Assembly (NCBI GenBank): GCA_034190875.2
Contig: CM067343.1
Span: 60,725,652-60,789,651 of the forward strand
Direction: 5' to 3'
Source: Urechis unicinctus
Lineage: Eukaryota > Annelida > Polychaeta > Xenopneusta > Urechidae
Length of the DNA stretch: 64,000 bases
Under the pieces are notes generated by a model. It had not been told where the DNA came from and searched no databases. It saw only the letters and a list, made by a program, of their open reading frames with translations. The first letter of the stretch is position 1. Each line of letters starts with the position of its first letter. Below, piece after piece: positions 14,422 through 27,386 of this stretch. The position numbers and the translations under genes are program-made.

Positions 14422-15710
14422 CATCATTTCAAGTATGCACATCGACCGTAGGAATACTTGTGCTGTGCGAATACAATATTCCACTAGCTGATACATAAAA
14501 CACTTCAGAAGCTCATCACAGCGCGCACGACTTTTCTACCAATATCAACGGATGGATTGTAACTATTTTGGATTAAAAATACTTTTGGAGTTGGCTCAAC
14601 GAACAACGACACGAGATTTCATATCTGGTGAACAAATGAGAGAAAGCACCTCATAAAGAAGAGGATGCCAAATACTGAAAGTGTCGGGCTCAATTTCAGC
14701 CTGAGAGAGCGCCATCGGCACCTAGCTACCACGAGCATCCCTCGCATCAACCCATGTAACATATTTCTTTATCTTGGTATCAACAAACGAAGATAGCGAG
14801 CGCATACACCTCAATTCCGATGTATTCATACACGGTCGTTGGCTTCGACGGCTTGTACAGACAAATGGGGTCAACGAGGTCTTGTACGAATATCTGTGTT
14901 AGGGTCAACGAAATTTTTTACGGACATCTCTATTGGGGTCAACGAAACGGTTCGTCTTCAAAAGAATGCAGCTACTGACTTATTCGTAATGCAAACCCAC
15001 TGTCGTTCCGCGTCAGTGCACAATAAACATCGAACAACAGCTATTAAGGCTATTGATAGTATGGTACTTCGACCCGCCACAATCGAGCCAATACGCTATG
15101 ATAGTGTTAACATGACCCTAACGATCCTTGCTGAGTTATAATTAGGATCAGGGGTGTCATTGGTTTGACCTTGTGGTTATGAATGAATACATGCTACCTG
15201 ATATGCTCACGGTTAGATGTGCTCATGAATTGTCAAACAATTGTTTAAATCCTTTCGATCGTGTAATATTTTAATAGAACAATAGACAGTAGCAATTACT
15301 ATATCAGGTTATAAGCCAGGTCCTATCCAGTTAACTTATTTGTACTGGAAAGGATTACAGTAAACAATTTGCCCCTTCAATTGTCTATGAGGATCTCCCT
15401 TCCCGATAATGCTATATTAAGCAATGCTGGAAAACATCAAATTATCACATTTCTGGTCTCAGGGGTAAATAAATATTATCAGTCTAATTTACTGACGCCG
15501 TTACCAGGAGGCTAGTGATACATAGCAGCAAGTGCCCAGCGCGAATTAGTAAAATCCCAACACATTCTGCTAGTTGTCGGTTGACATGTCCCACGATACA
15601 GCTTGCATTGGCTAATTAGGTATGATAAAGAGGCGTGCTATTATGACTTATCTGTATTTGATGACAAGGCGTTTTGCAAAACAATTATGAATAAAGCTGC
15701 CGCTGGACCT
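14422..15710. other. Non-coding stretch with a weak 3-copy repeat
   Basis: Three degenerate direct copies sharing GGGGTCAACGA/GGGTCAACGAA occur between about 14865 and 14950. A 100-codon open frame (14839-15141) spans them but matches no known domain, and its openness may come from the repeat. No other feature is supported. Confidence 0.4.
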
Positions 15711-16345
15711 TTGTTCTCGATTCGGAGCTCAACATGATATAGTGTTAAATCCATCGAAATCTGTTTACATTGTGACTCAACCAAAGACCCGTAAACTGTT
15801 CTGTCCATTAGTATCGTTGAATGATATGCAATGGAAATATTTAGGACTTATGGTAAATAAAAATTTCAATGATAACGATGACATGCTGAGGCAAATGCGA
15901 GCTTATATTGTCGGTCAAACAGTCTTAAACAAAATTTCTCCCTATGCTCATTGCATGTAAAACTTAAAATATGTCAAACCTACTGCAGCACACTTTATTG
16001 TCCATATCTATGGGTTAATTATACACAAAAATTGCTAAATAAAGTTATAGTTGCTTACAATAACATATTTTGGGTGTGTAAAAAAAAAGACAGTGCCAGT
16101 CATATGCTCGCCTCAAACAGTATCCCAGGTTTTCAAGCATTTATTAGAATATCGACGTACGCATTTATAAGGAGGATAGAACTCTCCAATAACAATCTTT
16201 GAATGATAGTTACATGGTACGGTCTGGTGCCATATGGACCCATTGGTACAGTATTTTATACGCACCACATTGAACGCTTACTTACATGCATGTCTTATTT
16301 ACTATGGGCCCGGTGCCTGAAATTAACTATTATTATTATTAATAT
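15711..16345 (+). mobile_element. 3' end of a decayed non-LTR (LINE) retrotransposon
   Basis: Two adjacent plus-strand frames carry the C-terminal part of a LINE reverse transcriptase. The first gives CSRFGAQHDIVLNPSKS, then WKYLGLMVNKNF and a further segment (MLRQMRAYIVGQ), ending in TAA at 15958-15960. The second, from about 15951, gives VKLKICQTYCSTLYCPYLW, then VAYNNIFWVCKK, SASHML and ISTYAFIRRIELSNN. This order (NPSKS, KYLG, RQ.R, VKL..TYC..LYC..LW, VAYN.IF, SASHM) is characteristic of this class of invertebrate LINEs. A frameshift separates the halves. The 3' end is marked by CCTGAAATTAAC and a short (ATT)n run at about 16320-16342, typical of LINEs that end in simple repeats instead of poly(A). 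The 5' end and endonuclease are missing, so this is a truncated dead copy. Confidence 0.8.
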
Positions 16346-16749
16346 CTGGACCCGACTTGGCAACATGGCGGCGAGGCGGCGGAAACTGACCAGCGGAAGC
16401 TTTCACCAATTAGAATATAGGCGAGGCAGCTCCCAAGACGCGGGTTCGCAGGGACTATTTGTTGCACGAAGCTAAAAGTTAAAATGGCCTTGTCTAACAC
16501 GTAGAAAAGGCCACTAACAATCACTGTCGCACAAATATCACACCGAATCAGGAAGAAAACAACGAAAACTAGGGTAAATGGCGACAGGAATGATCAGCTA
16601 TAGTTTTTGCCTATGTTCTCACCGCCTTATTTACATCGGAAGTTTCTGGGGCTTTCTGGGATACCGTCCTCCACGCTTGTATTACGGAAGAAAATGTCAC
16701 CGGTAAACTTGGAAAGTCATCGAAAATAAATATTTCCGCAGACGATAGG

Positions 16750-16945
16750 AATATGAAACGTTATCTTGAACCGAACTAAATAATAAATTTCGAAACTGAT
16801 CGCCTGAAACTCGTCAGAACATGAATATTTCGTATAAAAAAAGTGGCGAGTTCTGTATGCATGTACCGAATCGACCACAACATTTTTGGTTTTACTGTTA
16901 GACCGACAAGGTGATAAAACCTGACGCAGGTCTAATATGACCACT
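16750..16945. repeat. Dispersed repeat, uninterrupted copy
   Basis: It shares GGAATATGAAAC.TTATCTT, ACTGATCGCC.GAAACTCG and AGACCGACAAGGTGATAAAACC-like blocks, in the same order, with sequence at about 48635-48713 and 49650-49785. In that second copy the two halves are separated by the inserted transposon at 48714-49649. This copy therefore approximates the pre-insertion arrangement. The repeat is diverged, non-coding and of unknown class. Confidence 0.7.
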
Positions 16946-17456
16946 CCTAATTTTTATGATCCGCACCGGACGAATTTCTGGTTTTGACTAACAGTAGATA
17001 CATATTGTTGTAAACACTGATTGATATACGTGGTAAGCTCGTTCTGGTTGCCGCTTTGCCTTGCATTCATTCGTATCATATAATGTTCGTAGCACTAAAG
17101 AAATCGGTGTTGTTTCTATTTAGTCAATGTTATTGAGTACTCATACCTCATTGGCCCAATATGGGAACTATTTTTTAAAAAGGCATTACAAACCTTCAAT
17201 TACGCATGTTCTGCACATCTGTAAAAGCGGAGGCTGCACAATTGTGATTATGTATTAGTAACAACCACGCACAAGCTTTCTCTTCATATTCACAGAGCGT
17301 GGAGAACGTAATTTATAGCAAGTACGTGTTTGAGTCGAAAAACAACAATTGGTAAAAGATCAATATATTTAAGGCGTAACCAAATGGTTTTAAGCAGCTA
17401 ATATTGACATTCATGAATAAACCAAATACTTAAATCAACTAGTTACCTTTGCGTCT

Positions 17457-17462
17457 TTATTT
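17457..17462 (-). terminator. Polyadenylation signal for TSR1
   Basis: The minus strand reads AATAAA here, about 110 bases beyond the TSR1 stop codon (17573-17571). The distance and position suit the cleavage signal of that gene. Confidence 0.6.
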
Positions 17463-17570
17463 ATTGAAATCACAGTATACAGATTTCAGTCCTTGACAAG
17501 AACATAAAGAGGGAACATATTAGGTTCAAATTTATCCCAGCGCAAGAGCTTCATAATGAATATGCGCAAT

Positions 17571-20500
17571 TCACTCAAACAACTCTGCTTCTTCGTCCAT
17601 ATCAGCTTCATTCTCGTTAACATGAGATGAATTAGAGGGTTTCTCTACGTGTGGGACATACGTCCACTTGGGGAATACTCTCTTGTAGAGGTTCATCATA
17701 ACAGTGTCTTGGGATTTGAGTTGCCCGTCGAATACACATTTCATGTGTCCATGGGTACCTGTCAACAATGTGTATTTGTATCAAGAATCAATGATACTAG
17801 CTTCAGTAATATACACGGATTAAGGGCGAAATGACTTAGCTAATTGATATGAGCACTTTAACTTCAATGTGTGGAGTGTCAACTCGTTCACTCAATTCAA
17901 TTTGTAGAAATTTAGTGTGACACAGACGAATGTCAGAACCACTACAGCACGTTAACCAAGGAAACGAGAAGGTATGTAAAGCTTCAATGGCCCACCTAAT
18001 GCTTCACGGATATGACCTCTGCGACCCCATTTGGTTCGCAATTCAACAGGTTTAAACCATAAAGTGTCCTCTATAAACAGAACAGAATCAATGTCAGCCA
18101 TACTCGAAATGAACTGATATATCAACCAAAGATTCACTAGTGCAAAGAATAGTTATATGCCAGCCATACCTCGATTGAAAAACATGTATCGAATGACAGC
18201 TGATTTCCGGTTAATCTTAAACGGATGTCCACTAAGCACAGCTCTCTTGAGCACAATGCGGTCTGGGTTAACGGACAACACTGAGCCAGTAGCAATCAAA
18301 TCATGGCGCCCTGCAAAAGCAACATCATAGTTTGGTCAGCAAAGGTAAGCTTCAAACAAATGACTTCTTGACAAAGCAAGTTAGGATATAATACATAATA
18401 AATTACCAACCTGTTTCATTTGGCTTAAACATTAGAACAGAAGCTGGAGGAAACACAATTGGAGCGTATACTGTGGCAACAGTAGCCCCTTCTGTTCTGA
18501 GATAACGCTCGAACTGAAAACCAACAAAAGAGCATTTCACAAAAGCATTGGAAATAATTGAATGTCAGTTGGGGTGAGTTCAGAGTCGATGTACAGCAAA
18601 ACACGCGGCAAGTACCTTATGCTTGGTGCCATTAGTGTGTTGTGAATACACAGGACACGCTGTGAACCTCCTGTAACCGACGTGAAACACTAACGGCTCT
18701 TTGGATTTAATGGGAATACTGCTGTCATGGTGGCGCTTGATCAAAAGGTTAAGAACAGACATCTTCTGTTCGTGGAGAAGAAGTCCAAAGACTGTTATTA
18801 GATGTCCTTCTGTGTAGGTTTCTGTACCGATAAAACTCTTGTTTCACACACATTGATGTACGGCTCAGAGCAGAATATTTGCAACAGGCAATATATGCTA
18901 ATTTATATCATCTATAACACACTTACAGATAATCGAAATCTCTGTAAGGATCGTTAATGGTGCAGGAAAAGACATTAAAACTTACCCATGAAGGACTTGG
19001 GAACGCCTTTGATGTGTAGTGTAACATACCAGCCAGGCTATAACAAAATAACCACTCACACATTACATTGGGTACAACGAACATTCACTCTTGGGATCAT
19101 CAGAACATGCCAAACGATGAAGAAACTTAAACAGTGGATTTGAGGGCAGGAAAATGGAACACAATGCTGATTTTCATTCATATAGCATTCAATGCCGTAA
19201 TACCAAATAACAAGCCATATTATTTACGTACTAGAATACATTACCTATTGTAAATTTTAATATATTATTTTCCATATTTCGGATAACAATGTCAATACTA
19301 AGGGGTGTCCGCCAGTTGCAAGATCAAATGATTTACACACAGTTTGTGAAATCTATCTCTGGAAGAGTTTACATGAGTAGCCCACCATTGCGCCTTCGGT
19401 GCATTCTTCCTCAAGCACGCGCCTTTTTGTCCTCCTGAAATTTCCAAACTGGAAGATGCGTGCGTAATCAAGTGGCAAGTTTTCCTTAGGATCCCATGGC
19501 GATGTACGAAAACTTTTCAACCCACGGTACCTGCGGACCGACAGTTCCGAGTTCATTGAAGTCTGTGAAGGATCAAAGATCTTGCAAAGACTGTTGGGTA
19601 TAAGAAAACTGCAGCTTATTTAACTGGCTTACTTTTGGAATCGATTCCTAGCAGGTGCATCCTGGGGTGTGTCCACTTCATCGGGAAACTGCTGGTCCAG
19701 ACGAGCCTCTTTGTACTGTTGCAACCTTTAAAAGAGACATACTTGATTTAAAAGTGACACCAGATCACACCTAACTGTGAGCAGGTGTGAGTGACGGGTG
19801 TTGCAACAAACAGGGAATTAACAGCGCTCTACTCACATTTTATTTTCTTCTTCCATGTCAATGCCAGCGTCATACTGGTCGTCATCATTGTTAATTGTAA
19901 CCTGAAGAAACAGGTTATCAAATAAAGCATCCAATATCCGAAATAACTAGCCACACACCAGACATAAGAGGTAACGTCGCCGGGCGATTACCATGGGACA
20001 AATGCCGTAATAGTTACCGTGTCGAATTCTTCCTCGTCGTCATCTCCGTCGATATCCTGATCATCACTGCCATCGTCATCATCATCATCATCATCATCCA
20101 TACTCTCCTCTTCGTCATTGTCCTGTAACAAAATACTACTGGACTTAACAGCAATGCAGTACAAGGCGAGGTGTTCGGGGTATATACTATTTTTTTGTTT
20201 ATTTCCTTGGTCCAATTTCAACAGGTTCCAGTTAGCCAGAGGCTCATCTATGAGGCCGGGATGGTATTTCAGGTTAGAAACTCAATAAAACCCCAGCTGA
20301 GAGCCTAAGATACTGGTGAAGCACCAGACTGAACAGCGTAGGTAACGGCACCTTTTATTACCTGCGCCTTAGCTATAGCCAGTAAAGCAGCTTGTTTATT
20401 GTTGGGTAGTAGACTTGCGAGCTGACTACCACCTGATATCATATTACATCTCTAATATAGAGTGTCACTTCCGGGTACTGAAAGTCCAGTAAGATGAGCC

Positions 20501-23500
20501 TGTGCGAGCTATAACTAGACCCTTAATGGCGAGCACCGACTCGCATCCTATCCAACGAAGATACAATCAGTCGGTCAAGAAGTAAACTCTGCTTCTTGTA
20601 CGACGACATTAGTGAGCCCGCAAGGTAAATGTTGACAGGACGATGAAGTTGTTTCGATATATTCTGATGGATGAACGATGAGAAGCTGTAAGCGTACGTA
20701 GCATAATAGTGAAAGGGTTAGTCGTGTATTGTACCTTATGTTGATAAGGTAAATATTTGATCAATGAAATGCAAAAATGGCAAGTTCTTGCAAAGGTCAA
20801 TTCCACAGCAAAAGGATAAATACTTCTTTTATTCACATAATACAGTAAACACGTGAACATTATGTATTTTGTGAACTTACGAACAATTGAATGCCACGAC
20901 TGAGTTAGCAATAACAAGATATGAACTTCACATTAGCTGTTATGAACCTGGTCACAACCCAAACAAAACGCATTGCCTTCACACGCAACAGTGTACTAGT
21001 AGTAGATTTTTCCCAGTTTACAACAGGATGCACCAAATGTTACGGGACAAAGAATGCACTGCCTGTTGAATAATAAAAGGCAAGATATTGCAAACATGTT
21101 CAGGGCCACAGTCCCGTAAAACTGCAGGCTGGCAGTAAAAACAAACAGACCTAAGTCTCAAAGCCGCCTTGTTCAGGTAGCTTTCTATGAGTAAGGGAAG
21201 AGGTGCTTGGTAAGTGGGTTGGTGTAGATGCCGTGTCCTTATTAAATCTGCCCCTAGAGCTTTGATGCGCTTTTCCTGTAGGGTGAACGGGTCAACTGGC
21301 GAGGCAGCCACTACCACTGGCACCCCAATCACTCAGTCAAGTCGTTCATTGACATAAAGCTGCCTTAACGACGGCAATGCTATTGACCAACGACACGATT
21401 ATTGATCACACAACGGCAATAAAATCAAGATACCATTTCAACATCCGAGGACATGTCCATAGATAATGATATACCTGCATAACATAGACGACTAGACTAT
21501 ATGGACATGTGTTTGTGCTTCCGCTCGGGGAAAAAGGTTTCCGTGGATATGATGACACAGCTGACCGGGAAGTGTGCTTACACAGAACAAGATGATATCC
21601 CGATAAAAAAAGAAGGGACAATTTGTTCTTTACGCTGACATTTCATAAAGCGTTGCAGTATAGTGCTTTTGCAAACCTAGTATCATCCCATTATTGTAGC
21701 TAGATGTGGAGCTAGCTGAAGACGCTTGATATGGTGGTGATGCTAACAATGACAATAATAGATGCAGCAATCATATACTTCAAAAGGCGCCAGTTCAACT
21801 GTTTTTAAGGGTTTATAGATAGACTGCTTCGCTCCAATATGCCACATTCGTAAGTTAATCATGGTGTTATTTCATATTGTGTCCATATAATCAATCCAAT
21901 AATAGTTTACTATTGGCAGTCACGTATTGGTCCGATAGTGACACACACAAAAGAACGCTGTGCATATGTAGTTTATCGTTGTCTGATGGAACCGCGATGC
22001 AGCAGTTACGTTTGGGTCTAAATGGTATTGACACCGAAGGGTCGATAGCCAATATCAATATCAGACGACAACGGTGACAAATACTTCATGAATGATATAA
22101 CAATTCTATTATCATAATTGTCTGCATAACAACTGTAGTTTTTTTCTCAACATCATGTTTCTGATCCAGTCAAGCTAGCTCTCCTGAATTCATATCCAGG
22201 TAGAATTGCATAAGGCTCATGCAACATAAAAAAAGAAACCCCCTAAAATGTACGCCGTCCGTATTTGCCACAACCGAGAGGCCCTTACCCTGTTTACACA
22301 TCAGCCCTTGTGTACACATTTGCCTGGACTTGAGGAAGTCTGGATCCCCGATGATTAACTCTTCAAAGAGGCAGATCAGACAAATTGTCAGTCCGGTAAT
22401 AACATGCAATCATATGTTAATTACCATAACATTCCGGGGACGCTCACGCTCTCAACGTAACCAAGTCATTTCTTACACCAGTACCTATGCTCAAAGGGAG
22501 GTTGGGTAACCTTTTATAAGATATACAAGCTTACTGCCATTAAGGCTTTTACTACAGGGACGAGTAACTACTTCAATATTGACAACTAATGCTATATCAA
22601 TCTGTTGCCCGACCGCTTCCCATCTGTTCTGACACAAGCTTGATTTCAAATATTGCCCGTTCTAAGCCATGAAAATCTTCATATCATCACCGCATATGGC
22701 GTTAGAGGGATGGTCAAAGTAATGATCAATACAGCCGGGTATAGAACTAGACAGCCCGCGCTTTCAAAAAGCGACAAAACCTACAATACATAACCCATAA
22801 TCATTGGTTCACAGTATCCACAAATTCTGCGCACAATGATTCAATTTACGCTGCTCACTTTTTGGGTTACAACAGCATGACTTAAGTAGCATTTGGTGGA
22901 ATTTCAGCAGAAGTTAATTAGCGGGCAATGTCGATGGACGTCCGCAATCATCGCTAAATCATAGCAAAACAATCGCCCTGTTTACAAATAGCGGCGACGC
23001 TTGAGTGGTGATCCGAACAACATCCGGCCGATCGACTGACAAAAATGTATTAGTCACTCACGGTAGATGTTTTTTAACGGATCCCTCCAGTCGATGCCTC
23101 TAGAGCTGAGAAAGAACACGTAGCCACCAAGCGGTAACCCCGCAGGTCCACGCGCACGTCGACGCAGCGCGTGCGTTCATTTGTCGTAAGCGGCTGTCAG
23201 GGCGGACGGGAGATCTGGTTGAGCGTCGCCAGTGTAAGTGGGGATGGGAGCCCGCAACTAAGAGGCCACCCCCGCCGCCGCCGCAGCAGCAGCAGCAGCA
23301 GAAGCAGCATCCAGTCAAATGCGGGCCACTCTTATCACTCACTCGTTAACAGAAAAGCCAAGCAGACGTATTGGCATAGATCCGTAGGTAAATGCTGCGG
23401 TGTTTTATTACTACGAAACAAGCCTGCTGCAGGCACACTTGCCGTTCAAAAGGCGTGAAAAGTGAGAACTAAGTGCAGTCGAGCACCATTACACATCCAC

Positions 23501-26500
23501 ATAACCTGCTACTGAAGACTGACACAGTAAGCCACCTAGATAACTTTTTCTTCGTTACTTGACTGCAAATTGGTTTGGTTACGTAGAATCCCGCTACGGG
23601 GTTGGCTGTTGACCAGGCAGTCCAGCTTGTCATTTATACGACACCAGAAAGACGACCAGGAGTTATTGAAACACGGGGAATAAGGAAAGCCGGGGGCGAT
23701 AGAGCCACCATTAGGTGTACGGCACAGTTCTCGCTGGAATCAGCTTATCAGTAACACGAGTCGACTCCACCTGCAGACATGAGTTATCAGCTCCGCGCGG
23801 CTTAAGGCAAGTTTACCTTCATATCAGGTGCTGAAGGAATCATACAAACCCAATTTCACCCTGTTTCAATAAACATTTGGCTGCTGAATGGACAAGCCTG
23901 TCTGGATTTATAAACGTTACTGGATGATTGGTCGGGGAGAGTGAGAGGCGACGGACGAGCGGGTCACCACCAGCGCCGTGTTACCGAAAAGCGCCTCAGG
24001 GAACATTCCCTTCTGTTGAGTTCATAACTCAAGTCGCCGGACCAATGTGCCTATATCTACATATCAAGGTTATGTTTTAACCCTTCGTAACAACTCAGTT
24101 TGATAACGAATCCTCTGCCACGTTGAAGAGACATAACAATTTAGCCTTTAAACAAATTGTCGGTTTTCATTATGTCGACCTTGTCTGTAACTCCGTGGGC
24201 ATCTTCACTTGACAAGGGTCCAATGAGGACGAATGTGCCCTCTCTTGTCCAAGGATCCACTGTGGATATGAAAGACCGACAATCTTGGTCTGAGCCTCAC
24301 AGTACTTTAAGTACTCTACTTGAATTGATGCAGACATACCCTGGCCTCCCGGGGAATTTGTCACAGCTTCCGGTCACCAACGCGTCCAATCACGAGTTCC
24401 TGGAGGCACCGGAAGCCAACCTGTTCAGTGACGTCTTGGGAGTGTGGATCACCGGGATATTCTGCCTGCTGGGATTCGCAGGCAACATCCTCTCCTTCCT
24501 CGTGCTCCTTAAAGCTTTTGGTCGCTCTCCTATGTTCTATGTGCTGCGCGCCGTGGCTGTGTCCGATGCCGTCTTCCTTTTCTGTGTCTTCTGTCTCCAG
24601 ACTGTCGTGAATCTCTACCCTAGGTCAGGACCTTTCATATACAGAGCCTACATCCAGATGTACATGTGGCCCCTTATGATGACGACACAGATGAGTACTG
24701 TCTGGATCACGGTTCTAGTCAGCTTAGAGCGCTATGTGGCCATCTGTTACCCTCTAAGAGCAGCCTCCGTTTGCACCCTACCTAAAGTCCGCCGTGCTGT
24801 CATCGTCATCTACATTGTCTGCATCCTTTACAACATCCCGCGCTACTTCGAGATGCACGTGCGAGATGGCATGTTAGACAGGACCAGTGTAGGTAAAAAC
24901 GTCTATTATCGCTATATATACAACTGTATAATGTACTCGATATTCCTCTGCTTTGCGCCCCTCCTCATGCTCGGATTCCTTAATGCCAAGCTGGTACTGG
25001 CGCTTCGCCGAGGCAAACGACAATGGCAGTCGCTACAGTTCCGACAGAAGAAGGAGCAGAACTTGACGGTCATTCCGCTGACCATCGTGCTGGTGTTTTT
25101 CGTGTGTAGCACGCCAGCTCTCGCCGTTAATGTGCTCGACTCAATCAGCCACAAGATATTTCAACAAGAAACCTTCCTCAATCTATTGCTGGTCGGCAAT
25201 TTCCTCGTCGTTCTAAACTCTGCCTCCAACTTCGTCATTTACTGTCTGTTGGGGAAGAAGTTCCGTACCAAGCTCCTTGAGCTATGTCACTGTCGATGCT
25301 GCAGCGTACGCTACCGTGTAATTCATCAACTGATTAACCAAACGCACATGTCTGATTTCTGACATGGGGCCCCGCGCTGGACGATGGTCAGTCACGTGAG
25401 CCCGCAATACGCGGAGTCCATTAAAATGAGACCACGCGATTGGTCGCAGCGCGGGAGATACTACCAGCGGCAGATGATGAACCGAAAACCTTATACACCG
25501 GAACAAGAAAGATTGAATGAAACTAAACTGGCAATGGTTTCTACGCCATCGTAACGAGCAAGCCGCTGCAGACATCGGGAGTTAATGTCCATATTTCCGG
25601 GGGTAAGCACACCTGGAGTAATCAACTATTGTGTAACATTAAAATTTATCAAAAACGGGTCATATTGAATCAATATTGACAGCGAGTATCATGATTAAGA
25701 AGTACGTCTATGTTGGCATCACTGGAATGGACAAAGAAATTCAGCACATTAAAGACAACCTCGTTCATCATTAAACTCTATACATCAGCACATTAGGGGA
25801 TATCTGCTGTTTGTTTTGATTCAGTCATCAGGACAATGACGACTATCCGCAGCACATTGATATAACGTCAACAAAACGTCCGTATCATCTGCATTACTGG
25901 CATATCAGCATAGGGGATAGCTCTTGAAAACATTAGGAACGCACATAATGCTGCCTCGCTGTCAGCTTCACCACCGACGGAGATCAAACCTCCGCCTGTC
26001 GAACAATAGTAAGTGTTAATCAATTCTCCCGATACCATGTCTCTACTCGTTCAACAGGCCTTGTGAGCACCTGACGACAGCGGCAAGGTACGGCTTAAGC
26101 GTACTCGATCTCCGTGCCGTAGCACAGGTGGCCAAGGTGACCAATAGACCACAAACTACTGAGATATATTTTATAAGACCTGTTCACGTTCACGTTTATA
26201 ACGCCAGAATGTTGTTCTGTTTGAAGTGAGCAGATATCGTATGGGTGTTGGTTACGTTCTATGTCACAATTACCTAGCGGTTGGACGATACGTTTGCGAT
26301 ACAGTATACAAGTCAATATCTCATGCGATTATATATAACACCCCTCACTGAATAGAACATATATGTCTGTATGAGCTTGTTCGTGCAGGGCGAAGCTTGT
26401 GTGGCTTCAGTTTTTATTTCGTTAGGCAATTCGCTGGGCGAGTTGAGTTGTGCAACACGATTAGTTAAGCTAAAAGATAATTTAACATTGACTCCGCCTA

Positions 26501-27315
26501 GATACTTGAGTGAATGCACAGGTCAGGTAGTATGTATCCGTTTCACTCCTATTGCAGTATTCACGGTATTATGTGTGACAAATATGAGTACGTATAAAAT
26601 GATAATTCTACCTCGTGACTTGTTCGTTGAATGGTATCAGAAGAAAGACTGTTTTGAATGGATTGCCCAACACAACCTTGTAAACGCCTGTGTGATACCT
26701 GTCTCGAATTCGCATTAGTATATTTTACGCTGGAAGGTCATCGCATCCAACAGCTCCACCCCCCCCCCACCCCATCCCCCAACCTAAACCCACATCTGAA
26801 AACCGCCCGAGGCATTAAGCCCTAACGACCAAACAAAGCGCGACATATTGCCACAATACACACTCAATCCAGCCTCATTTATGTCACCCATAATTCCATA
26901 CAAATACTTTAGAAACTATTAAATCTGCTGCTGCCCACAAGAATTGCGGCCGCTATAAGACCGCTGGTTATTCCCCTAGCGGCCATCAAGAGGTGTACAC
27001 AGTGACATCGTGTGCTTCTACCGCTTGATCTACGCCCTACATTTACACGCACAATTCCTATAAATGAAGAAATTGCCAATTGAACTTCTTCCCCTTGAAC
27101 AAATCATTAATTCCATAATCTTAAACGAGTAGCACCGCCATCACACACACCCACACACACACCCACACACACACACACTCACACACACTCACACCAACCA
27201 CACACATGCACACCCCCCCACACACACCCACACACACACACACACACACACAAACATACCCACACAAACACACACATACATACACACATATACACACACA
27301 CACATATACACACAC

Positions 27316-27386
<71 letters not shown>

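Larger units (their letters stand above)
16346..17570. other. 3' flank of TSR1, with a dispersed repeat
   Basis: This is intergenic sequence between the LINE remnant and the TSR1 stop codon. It contains the dispersed repeat at 16750-16945 and the TSR1 polyadenylation signal. A short frame opening ATGGCGGCGAGGCGG near 16364 is only about 37 codons and is not supported as a gene. Confidence 0.4.

Noticed and set aside
14839..15141. 100-codon plus-strand frame
   Set aside because: It crosses a three-copy short repeat, has no domain, and is surrounded by non-coding AT-rich DNA.
26371..26718. 115-codon plus-strand frame
   Set aside because: It starts with a real ATG but has no motif, no splice partner and no upstream promoter evidence.
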